From assembly GCA_046330935.1 (NCBI GenBank), contig JAXLRU010000017.1, forward strand, positions 1 to 33,247: a stretch of DNA of 33,247 bases, in the 5' to 3' direction. Origin of the DNA: JAXLRU01 sp046330935. GTDB lineage: Bacteria; Actinomycetota; Actinomycetes; Actinomycetales; Kineosporiaceae. Numbering within the stretch: the first letter of the stretch is position 1; the number at the start of each line of letters is the position of its first letter. Below are positions 8,105-14,214 of this stretch, piece by piece. A model generated the notes under the pieces. The model was not told where the DNA came from and ran no database searches. It saw only the letters and a program-made list of their open reading frames with translations. Both the position numbers and the translations under genes were made by a program.

Positions 8105-9091
8105 CTAGCCGGCGGCCGGGGTCTCCCAGGTCCGCAGCAGGGCGCCGGTGACGGCGACGACGAGCAGGCTCGCCCCGAGCAGGTGCGCGAGCACCAGGCC
8201 CCACGGCACGCCCGTCGCGTACTGGACGTAGCCGACGAGGGACTGCGCGGCACACACACCCACCACGGCGAGGCACCAGCGCTGAGCCTGCCGAGGCGCC
8301 TCCAGCAGGCGCGTGGCGACCATCAGCACCAGCGCCAGGCCGCCGAGCACGAGCACGGCATCGGCGTGCAGCCAGGTCATCGCGCGGATGTCGAGGTCGT
8401 AGCGCGGCGTCAGCTCGTCGCCCGCGTGAGGCCCGGCGCCGGTGACCACGGTGCCGAGCACCAGCACCGCACCCGTGAGCAGCGCCAGGCACGCCCCGGC
8501 GATGCGGACCTCGCGCCGCGCCGCCCCCGCCCACCCCTGCCGGGGCTGCAGGTGCACCACGAGCCAGGTGCTGGCACTGATCAGGACCATCGACAGGAGC
8601 AGGTGCGCGGCCACCCACGCGGGGGAGAGGTCCACCAGCACCGTGACGCCGCCGAGGACGGCCTGGGCCACGATCCCGAGGAACGGGACCAGGGCGAGCA
8701 CGAGGAGGCGACGGTCCGCACGAATCGCGGCGGAACGCCGCCGCTGCCGCACCACGGTGACGACGAGGGCGACCGCGACGGCGGTGAGCACGAACGTGAG
8801 CATGCGGTTGCCGAACTCGACGGCCGCGTGGGAGCCGGTCGCCGCGTGCCGCGGCGGGGTCAGCGAGCCGTCGAAGCATTCGGGCCACGTGGGACATCCC
8901 AGCCCCGAGCCGGTCACGCGGACGAGCCCGCCCGTCACGACGATGCCCACCTGCGCGGCGAGGTTGGCCAGCGCCCAGCGCCCGAGCCAGTTCCCGCGCA
9001 GCGTTCTGGCAGCGGCGGGACCCCGCCCGTCGGAGGACCCGCGCGGGGCGTCGGCGAGGGGGGACGAGGAGTCGACAGCGAGGTCGGTCAC
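8105..9091 (-). CDS. ctaA: heme A synthase (COX15/CtaA family)
   Basis: Integral membrane enzyme that oxidises the C8 methyl of heme O to give heme A. The 328-aa product has about eight hydrophobic segments and conserved histidines at the ends of several helices. After helix 1 it carries the family motif TGSGLGCPTWPEC with its Cys pair (roughly residues 60-72). The open frame extends to 9211, but the preferred start is GTG at 9091-9089: a -10 TACAGT ends exactly 7 bases upstream, which predicts a leaderless mRNA beginning at this GTG. In M. tuberculosis the ABC transporter genes lie next to ctaA; here a sigma/sortase cassette intervenes. Confidence 0.93.
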   Translation of the reverse strand: MTDLAVDSSSPLADAPRGSSDGRGPAAARTLRGNWLGRWALANLAAQVGIVVTGGLVRVTGSGLGCPTWPECFDGSLTPPRHAATGSHAAVEFGNRMLTFVLTAVAVALVVTVVRQRRRSAAIRADRRLLVLALVPFLGIVAQAVLGGVTVLVDLSPAWVAAHLLLSMVLISASTWLVVHLQPRQGWAGAARREVRIAGACLALLTGAVLVLGTVVTGAGPHAGDELTPRYDLDIRAMTWLHADAVLVLGGLALVLMVATRLLEAPRQAQRWCLAVVGVCAAQSLVGYVQYATGVPWGLVLAHLLGASLLVVAVTGALLRTWETPAAG

Positions 9092-9098
9092 GCCGCCC

Positions 9099-9104
9099 AC
9101 TGTA
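9099..9104 (-). promoter_or_regulatory. leaderless -10 of ctaA
   Basis: The minus strand reads TACAGT, then 7 bases, then the GTG start. The spacing places the transcription start at the initiation codon. It shares TACAGTGGGC with the ctaB promoter. Confidence 0.55.
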
Positions 9105-9150
9105 GGCCGCCCCCGCCGGGCGGGCGGGGTCGGCCGGATGTGACGTGCGC

Positions 9151-9182
9151 CGACGCCGCCGATCGCGGGACCGGCGGCGTCG
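9151..9182 (-). terminator. probable terminator of the sigma/anti-sigma gene
   Basis: CGACGCCGCCG (9151-9161) pairs perfectly with CGGCGGCGTCG (9172-9182), an 11-bp stem with a 10-base loop, 12 bases past the stop of the sigma/anti-sigma gene and upstream of the ctaA promoter. It lacks a T-run, as is common in very GC-rich actinobacteria. Confidence 0.55.
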
Positions 9183-9194
9183 CAGGGCGGCGGG

Positions 9195-10724
9195 TCAGGA
9201 CTTGATGACACCGCGCAGCACCGAGGTGCCCGAATGCGTCGGGTCCCCGTCCAGCGGTTCCACGGACACGTCGACGATGGGGTACTGGCTGAGGTCGAGA
9301 CCCTCCGGCAGCGTGAAGCGGCCCTGGGAGCCGGAGATGACGCCCACCGGCACCATCCGCTTGACGTCCCGGTCGATCAGCCACACCTCGAGGAACCCGG
9401 GGGTCCGCCCGAGGTCGGAGACGTCGACGACGAGCTCGCGGGAGCCCGACGCCTGGACGACCTCCGCGGACCCGAACGCCTTGGCGGCCTCGGGCTGGGG
9501 CAGGGCGTTGAGCCGCACCTGGACGAGCACGGTCGGCGTGGGCGTGGGTGCCGCGACGGACGGCGCGTCGTCGCGGAGTCCGGCGGTGACGCCGGCCCCG
9601 GCGACGGCCCCCAGGGCGATCCCGGCCGCCGCGACGGCGGACAGCATGCGCGGACCGAAGCGGCGACCCCGCAGCTCCCGGCGCGCAGGGAGCGCGCGAT
9701 CGGCGTCGCCACGGCGGGGACGCGCGGGCAGGGCGACGACCTCGGCCAACGACGGTCCCGCCGACGGGATCTCCGGCATGGCGGGCACCGGCGCGGGTGT
9801 GGCGGGCATCTGCGCCGGTGCGGCAGGCACGGACGCGGACGTGCGCGGGCTGACGGAGACGCCGGTCTGGGCCGCGATGGCCGCCCACACCGACGGCGGC
9901 GGGGCCACCGGCGTCACGTGCGACGCGTCGGCCACGGGCACCCGTGCGGCGTCCACGACCCGTTCGAGGCCGGCGAGCTCCGCGCGGCAGCGCGGGCAAT
10001 CGCGCAGGTGCGCCACCTGGTCGGCGGCGACGGTCTCGCCGAGGGCCAGCAGGCTCAACGTGTCGTCGTCACAGTGCAACACCGTCCACCTCAATCGGGT
10101 GCGCAGGCGGGCCAGGGTCCGGCGGATGTGGCTCTTGACCGTCCCGAGGGGCAGGCCGAGGTGCCGGGCGATCTGGTCGTGGGTGAGGTCGTGGAAGAAG
10201 GCGAGCTCCATGATCCCGCGTTGCGGCTGGTCGAGCTGCCGCAACTCGTCGAGCAGGACGATCCGGTCCTCGGCCGCGGGGTCGAAGGGCGTCGCACCGC
10301 CTGCGGAGGCGGGGTGGTCGGCCGTCGTGACGACGGCGGACTCCAGCCGCGCCTGGCGTGCCCGGGCCGCGTGCGCGTCGGCGATGCGGTGCCGGGCGAT
10401 GCCCACGAGCCACGCGGCCAGCGGGCCCGAGTCGGCGCGGTAGGACGACCGGGCCGTCCAGGCCGACACGAAGGTCTGCTGGGTGACGTCCTCGGCGTCG
10501 GTGCCCGCTCCGAGGGACCGGACGGCGAGCCCGTGCACGAGGGCCGACCACCGCTCGTAGGCGAGGGCGAGGGCATGCTCGTCGCCCTGGGCGAAGGCCG
10601 CACCCACCTCCGCGTCGGTGGGGACGGGGGCCGCGACGGCCACCGGGCGAGGTCTCACGCCGGGTGCGGGCGCGGAGTGTCCCGCTGCAGTGGCAGCGGC
10701 GGCACCGGGGGGCGGGGGCTTCAC
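9195..10724 (-). CDS. ECF sigma factor in continuous frame with a membrane anti-sigma factor (natural fusion or two coupled genes)
   Basis: One uninterrupted 509-aa frame. Residues about 36-115 are sigma region 2 (DAEDVTQQTFVSAW at 77-90). Residues about 155-211 are region 4 with the helix-turn-helix LTHDQIARHLGLPLGTVKSH. From residue 215 it continues as an anti-sigma factor: a zinc-binding HxxxCxxC motif (H239, C243, C246), a Pro/Ala-rich linker, one membrane segment (about 359-383) and an RskA-like extracytoplasmic domain (about 398-509, with GFLEVWLIDRD and LSQYPIVDVSVEPLDGDP). The start is GTG 10724, 7 bases after a TACCGT -10 (leaderless). Sigma and anti-sigma are normally separate genes. 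Here no stop separates them, but codon 215 is a GTG with its own ribosome-binding site, so the anti-sigma may also be made alone as 295 aa (9195-10082). A one-base sequencing error at the junction would also explain the fusion. Confidence 0.85.
   Translation of the reverse strand: MKPPPPGAAAATAAGHSAPAPGVRPRPVAVAAPVPTDAEVGAAFAQGDEHALALAYERWSALVHGLAVRSLGAGTDAEDVTQQTFVSAWTARSSYRADSGPLAAWLVGIARHRIADAHAARARQARLESAVVTTADHPASAGGATPFDPAAEDRIVLLDELRQLDQPQRGIMELAFFHDLTHDQIARHLGLPLGTVKSHIRRTLARLRTRLRWTVLHCDDDTLSLLALGETVAADQVAHLRDCPRCRAELAGLERVVDAARVPVADASHVTPVAPPPSVWAAIAAQTGVSVSPRTSASVPAAPAQMPATPAPVPAMPEIPSAGPSLAEVVALPARPRRGDADRALPARRELRGRRFGPRMLSAVAAAGIALGAVAGAGVTAGLRDDAPSVAAPTPTPTVLVQVRLNALPQPEAAKAFGSAEVVQASGSRELVVDVSDLGRTPGFLEVWLIDRDVKRMVPVGVISGSQGRFTLPEGLDLSQYPIVDVSVEPLDGDPTHSGTSVLRGVIKS
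10080..10092 (-). promoter_or_regulatory. internal ribosome-binding site and GTG start for the anti-sigma part
   Basis: The minus strand reads GAGG (10092-10089), six bases, then GTG (10082-10080), followed by codons for LHCDDDTLSLLALGE, which looks like the N-terminus of a free-standing zinc-binding anti-sigma factor. In the next frame the same bases read IEVDGVAL and then stop, as if an older sigma gene ended here and overlapped the anti-sigma start. Confidence 0.6.
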
Positions 10725-10731
10725 GCCGATC

Positions 10732-10737
10732 ACGGTA
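10732..10737 (-). promoter_or_regulatory. leaderless -10 of the sigma/anti-sigma gene
   Basis: The minus strand reads TACCGT, 7 bases, then GTG. It lies in the 83-bp gap between the sortase gene and this gene, so the regulator can be transcribed independently of the sortase operon. No sound -35 was identified. Confidence 0.45.
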
Positions 10738-10807
10738 GGGCCGCGACGGTCGATCCACACCTCGGAAGCTGGAGCGGAGCGCACGAGCACCCCGGGGGAC
10801 TGGCGTC

Positions 10808-11563
10808 TCACGGCAGCGGCTCCGCCCGGATGACCAGGTTGTCCCGGTAGCTGCGTCGGGCCCGGTCGAAGGGCCCGCCGCACGTCACGACCGTGAGGCG
10901 CGGAGCTCCTTCGCGGGCGAAGATCTCTCGGGTGGGCAGGACCTGCTTGCGCAGCCGGGTGATGCCGACCACCCGGTAGCTCAGCGTCGTCGAGCTCCGC
11001 AGTTGCACCTGGATCACGTCTCCCGTCCGGACCGAGCTGAGCGCGGCGAGGGCGCCGAGCCCCTGTTCCGCCGAGTCCACGTGCCCGGCGATGACGGCCG
11101 ACCCCCGGTCCGAGCCCGGCGCGGGCCCGTAGCGGTACCACCCGACCCGGTCGACGTCCTCCGGCAGCTCCATCAGTCCCTGGTCGTCCACCCCCACCGG
11201 GTCGACGGGGGCGTTCACCTTCTGCCGGGGGAGGATCAGGCGCCGGGGGGCGTCCGGTGCAGCCGCGCGGGTGGGGGAGGCCGCACGCGTCGCCCCGTCG
11301 AGCGCCCCGGTCGGTGCGGGGCCGCCGGGCGTGACGTCCGCCGTCGGGGACGTCGTGGGCGTCGCCGACCCCATCGGGATGGCCGGCGAGGGGGGCGGGG
11401 AGCTCAGCGACTCCCCCTGGGACTGGGGCTGGCGCGTGGCCCACCAGGTGGCGGGGACGGCCACGGCGACCAGCGCGCCCACGGTGAGCAGGACGGTCGC
11501 CGCCCGGGTGCGTCCCGGCCGCGAGGGCCGGGACGCACCCGAGGCGTCAGGGGTGGAGGTCAC
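10808..11563 (-). CDS. class F-type sortase
   Basis: Cell-surface cysteine transpeptidase of the actinobacterial class F group (SrtA/B fold). The 251-aa product has an N-terminal signal anchor (about residues 21-41), a Pro/Ser/Thr-rich extracellular stalk to about 100, then the sortase domain with the catalytic triad: H161 in AVIAGHVDS, C228 in the LTVVTC motif and R240 in YRDNLVIR. The GTG at 11563-11561 overlaps the stop of the DUF4397 gene (GTGA), so the two are translationally coupled. The coupling suggests that the sortase acts on or with the DUF4397 protein, but that protein shows no clear LPxTG-type signal, so its substrate is unknown. Confidence 0.88.
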   Translation of the reverse strand: MTSTPDASGASRPSRPGRTRAATVLLTVGALVAVAVPATWWATRQPQSQGESLSSPPPSPAIPMGSATPTTSPTADVTPGGPAPTGALDGATRAASPTRAAAPDAPRRLILPRQKVNAPVDPVGVDDQGLMELPEDVDRVGWYRYGPAPGSDRGSAVIAGHVDSAEQGLGALAALSSVRTGDVIQVQLRSSTTLSYRVVGITRLRKQVLPTREIFAREGAPRLTVVTCGGPFDRARRSYRDNLVIRAEPLP

Positions 11564-12393
11564 CGGGTGAGGGCGGCCGTACGACGGCGCAGCAGCCCGA
11601 TCCCGGCCAGCATCGCCAGCAGACCGGCGGCGACGGATCCGACGACGGCCGCGGGGACGCCGTCCTGGGCGGCCTGGCCACCCGTGCCGCCGGGGACGCC
11701 GGAGGGGTTGCCGTGCAGGCCGCTGATGGTCTGGACGGCGAGCTGGAGGTTGTTGTCGGCGGCCGAACCCCACGCGTAGACGATCGTGGAGGTGCCCTCC
11801 TTGAGGTCGAGGTCGGCCGGGCCGATCGCGACGGTGGAGGTGCCGGCGAGGACGACGTCCGCGTTCACCGTCGCGGCGTCGAGGTCGAGCGAGGCCTCCT
11901 TGGGGTTGACCAGGCCCTTCACGACTGGCGTGCCGCCGGCGCGGATGTCGACGGCGGGGGCGGCGGCGGTGTGCCGCACGGTCAGGCGGGCCTTGCCGGC
12001 GCCGAGCCTCTTGGTGTCGTTGACGAACGGGGTGAGCACGGGCTTGCCCGCCGCGTCGAGGTGGGCGACGACCGTGATGTTGGCGCCGCCGGGCACCTTG
12101 ACGTCGTCGGCCTTGATCGCCGGCGTGCCGGAGGGGCCCTGGCCCTCGGGGAAGACCGCGAGGTCGTAGGTGCCCTCGGGCAGCGACACGGGGTCGGTGA
12201 GGGTGCCGGGCTTGAAGGCGCTGAGCAGCTTGTCGCCGTTGGCGTAGACGTCGACGGTCAGGCCGGGGACGCCGTGCAGGACCGAGACGGTCGCGTTGCC
12301 CGCGGCGTGGGCCGGGGACGCGACGGCGGGGGTGAGCAGGGCGGCGCCCAGGAGCGCGGTGACGGCGACGGCGCGGCTGCGGTGGAGCGTCAT
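11560..12393 (-). CDS. DUF4397 domain secreted/membrane-anchored protein
   Basis: The 277-aa protein has a clear signal peptide (residues 1-31, cleavage near SPAHAAG). A DUF4397-like beta-rich region starts at ATVSVLHGVPGLTVDVYANGDKLL and runs to about residue 215 as two similar halves. A Gly-rich linker (GVPGGTGGQ) follows, then a C-terminal membrane segment (about 245-268) and an Arg-rich tail LRRRTAALTR. Signal peptide, linker, helix and basic tail resemble a sortase substrate, yet no LPxTG or LAxTG motif is present. ATG 12393 has a GGGAGGA ribosome-binding site that lies in one arm of an inverted repeat. First gene of the pair with the sortase. The molecular function of DUF4397 is not known to me. 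Confidence 0.88.
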   Translation of the reverse strand: MTLHRSRAVAVTALLGAALLTPAVASPAHAAGNATVSVLHGVPGLTVDVYANGDKLLSAFKPGTLTDPVSLPEGTYDLAVFPEGQGPSGTPAIKADDVKVPGGANITVVAHLDAAGKPVLTPFVNDTKRLGAGKARLTVRHTAAAPAVDIRAGGTPVVKGLVNPKEASLDLDAATVNADVVLAGTSTVAIGPADLDLKEGTSTIVYAWGSAADNNLQLAVQTISGLHGNPSGVPGGTGGQAAQDGVPAAVVGSVAAGLLAMLAGIGLLRRRTAALTR

Positions 12394-12399
12394 GGAAGT

Positions 12400-12440
12400 C
12401 CTCCCTCGGACGTTGTTGATGCCTGTACTTCCGAGGGAGG
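12400..12440 (-). promoter_or_regulatory. 11-bp inverted repeat over the ribosome-binding site of the DUF4397 gene
   Basis: CCTCCCTCGGA (12400-12410) and TCCGAGGGAGG (12430-12440) are perfect inverted copies separated by 19 bases. In the minus-strand mRNA the ribosome-binding site GGGAGG falls in the 3' arm. A second, overlapping pair GGAAGT (12394-12399) and ACTTCC (12427-12432) shares three bases with it. It may be an mRNA switch, an operator, or a weak terminator of the upstream ABC genes. Confidence 0.6.
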
Positions 12441-12477
12441 GGTGCTGTCGGATGCAGTCCGAGGATGTTTTTCTCGA

Positions 12478-13215
12478 TCAGTCCCAGCGGGCGAGGCGGA
12501 CGGCCGCCGTCGTGGCGCCCGCGGCCCAGACCAGGAGCACCAGCAGGGCCCCCGCATCGAGGCGTCCCTGGCCCAGCGCCGCCCGCAGCCCTTCCGCCAG
12601 GGCGCCGGAGGGCAGCAGCGCTGCCGGCCTCGCCCACGCCTCGTGCCTGCCGTAGGCGGAGGCCGGGACGACGACCGCGCCGAGGCCGAGCAGGAGCACC
12701 CACACGAGGTTGGCGACGGCGAGCACGGCCTCGGGCCGCAGGAGCGAGGCGAGGAGCAGGCCGCAGGCCGCCAGGGCGACCGTCCCCAGCGCGGCGAGGA
12801 GGACGGCCGCGGGCAACCCTGCGGGCTCCGGGCGCCACCCCGCGGCCAGGCCGATCCCGCCCAGGACGGCGAGCTGCACGATCTCGACGGTGACGACCGC
12901 GAGGATGCGCCCGAGGACCAGCCCCGAGGGCCCCAGCGGCGTGGTGGCGAGGAGCCGGAGCACCCCGGCGCGGCGGTCGAAGGCGAGGGCGATGGCCTGC
13001 CCCGTGAACGCGGTCGAGAGCACCGCCAGGGCGAGGACGCCGGGGACGAGGACGTCGACGCGGTGCGGCCCGAGGTCGGGCACCGAGACGGCGGCCCCGG
13101 CCAGCAGCGCGAGCGCGGGGAGCACGAGGACGAGCAGGAGCTGCTCGCCGTTGCGGAGCATGGCCAGGGTGTCGAAGGACGCCTGACGCAGCGTCCGGGT
13201 GGTGCCGGCGTTCAT
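12478..13215 (-). CDS. ABC-2 type transporter permease
   Basis: Membrane component of a two-gene ABC exporter. The 245-aa protein is hydrophobic, with about six membrane segments after a short cytoplasmic N-terminus (MNAGTTRTLRQASFDTLAMLRN), typical of ABC-2 permeases, and the PSGALAEGLRAAL region near the end. ATG at 13215-13213 overlaps the ATPase stop (ATGA); the longer open frame upstream is a shadow of the ATPase. It corresponds by position to the mycobacterial Rv1457c next to sufR and ctaA. The transported substrate cannot be told from sequence. Confidence 0.88.
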   Translation of the reverse strand: MNAGTTRTLRQASFDTLAMLRNGEQLLLVLVLPALALLAGAAVSVPDLGPHRVDVLVPGVLALAVLSTAFTGQAIALAFDRRAGVLRLLATTPLGPSGLVLGRILAVVTVEIVQLAVLGGIGLAAGWRPEPAGLPAAVLLAALGTVALAACGLLLASLLRPEAVLAVANLVWVLLLGLGAVVVPASAYGRHEAWARPAALLPSGALAEGLRAALGQGRLDAGALLVLLVWAAGATTAAVRLARWD

Positions 13216-14153
13216 CGCAGGGACCGCCCCGTGAGGTCGAGGTAGACGTCCTCGAGCGTCCGCCGCCCGAAGGACATCGCGGCCAGCCGGATGCCCCGCG
13301 CGGCGCACCAGGTCGTCACGGTCGCCACCACCTGGGCGTCGAGGGCGACCTCCGGGGCGCCCGGCCGTGAGCGGACGCTGTAGCGCCCCGGCGCCGACTC
13401 GGCGACGTCGAGCCCCTCGGGCAGTGCCGCCACCAGGTCCGACAGCACCAGCGCCGGCGGGCCCGAGAAGTCGACGGACTCGCCACCGTCCACCAGCTCC
13501 GCAGGGTCGGCGTCCACGAGCACGCGCCCCTCGTCGAGGATCACGACGCGGTCGGCGAGGTCCTCGACCTCGTCCAGGGCGTGGGTGGTGAGCACGAGGG
13601 AGGTGCCCTCCTCGCGCAGCCGGCGGACGAACTCCCACACCGCGCGGCGTGCCTGCGGGTCCAGGCCGGAGGTGGGCTCGTCGAGGAAGGCGAGCCGGGG
13701 CCTGCCCACCACGGCGACGGCGAAGCCCAGCCGGGCGCGCTGCCCACCGGACAGACGGCGCACGGGGGTGCGCAGCGCGGAGCCGAGGCCGAGCACGTCG
13801 GCGAGCTCGCCGATGTCGCGCGGATGCTCGTGCAGGCCGGCCACGTGGCGGAGGAACGCCCCGGCCGGCGCGGCGAGGGGGAGTCCGCCGTCCTGGAGCA
13901 TGACGCCGACGTCGCGCCGCAACGCCGCGCGGTCGGCGCGCTCACCGGGGTCGCGCCCCAGGACGCGCACCCTGCCGCCGTCGGCGCGCCGCAGCCCCTC
14001 GCAGATCTCGACGGTCGTCGTCTTGCCCGCGCCGTTGGGCCCGAGCAGGGCGGTCAGAGCCGCCTCGGGCGCGTGGAACGACACGTCGTGGAGGACCGTG
14101 CGGGACCTGTAGGACTTGCGCAGGCCCTCGATCTCGACCACGGGCGTGCTCAC
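13212..14153 (-). CDS. ABC transporter ATP-binding protein (drug/daunorubicin-export type)
   Basis: The 313-aa ATPase has Walker A GPNGAGKTT, a Q-loop in VGVMLQDGG, signature LSGGQRARLG, Walker B LAFLDEPTSGLD and the H-loop in LVLTTHALDE. A C-terminal extension of about 90 residues (ending FGRRTLEDVYLDLTGRSLR) is typical of DrrA-like exporters. The start is GTG 14153, with a -10 TAGACT ending 7 bases upstream, which predicts a leaderless mRNA. It forms an operon with the permease and is divergent from sufR, matching Rv1458c in the mycobacterial order. The conserved link to suf and heme genes is suggestive of a redox role, but its function is not known to me. Confidence 0.9.
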   Translation of the reverse strand: MSTPVVEIEGLRKSYRSRTVLHDVSFHAPEAALTALLGPNGAGKTTTVEICEGLRRADGGRVRVLGRDPGERADRAALRRDVGVMLQDGGLPLAAPAGAFLRHVAGLHEHPRDIGELADVLGLGSALRTPVRRLSGGQRARLGFAVAVVGRPRLAFLDEPTSGLDPQARRAVWEFVRRLREEGTSLVLTTHALDEVEDLADRVVILDEGRVLVDADPAELVDGGESVDFSGPPALVLSDLVAALPEGLDVAESAPGRYSVRSRPGAPEVALDAQVVATVTTWCAARGIRLAAMSFGRRTLEDVYLDLTGRSLR

Positions 14154-14160
14154 GAGCCGA

Positions 14161-14166
14161 AGTCTA
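14161..14166 (-). promoter_or_regulatory. leaderless -10 of the ABC transporter operon
   Basis: The minus strand reads TAGACT, then 7 bases, then GTG. It lies back to back with the suf promoter in a 61-bp divergent region, so SufR bound at 14201-14214 could in principle also affect this promoter. Confidence 0.5.
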
Positions 14167-14178
14167 GGCGGGCTCGAC

Positions 14179-14214
14179 TTGAGCGCGCGGGGGGATTAAC
14201 GACACACTGGTGTC
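14179..14214 (+). promoter_or_regulatory. suf operon promoter with operator-like inverted repeat
   Basis: A -35 TTGAGC (14179-14184), 18 bases, and a -10-like CACACT (14203-14208) precede ATG 14215 by 6 bases, so the mRNA is probably leaderless. The inverted repeat GACAC-ACTG-GTGTC (14201-14214) covers the -10 and the start site, the position expected for a repressor. Its ACACT half resembles the site reported for mycobacterial SufR. Autoregulation by SufR is inference. Confidence 0.6.

Noticed and set aside
10760..12436. Nine-base motif CCTCGGAAG shared by the sigma gene upstream region (10760-10768) and the DUF4397 upstream region (reverse, 12428-12436)
   Set aside because: Different orientation and distance relative to the genes; a nine-base match between two GC-rich regions is only marginally unexpected.
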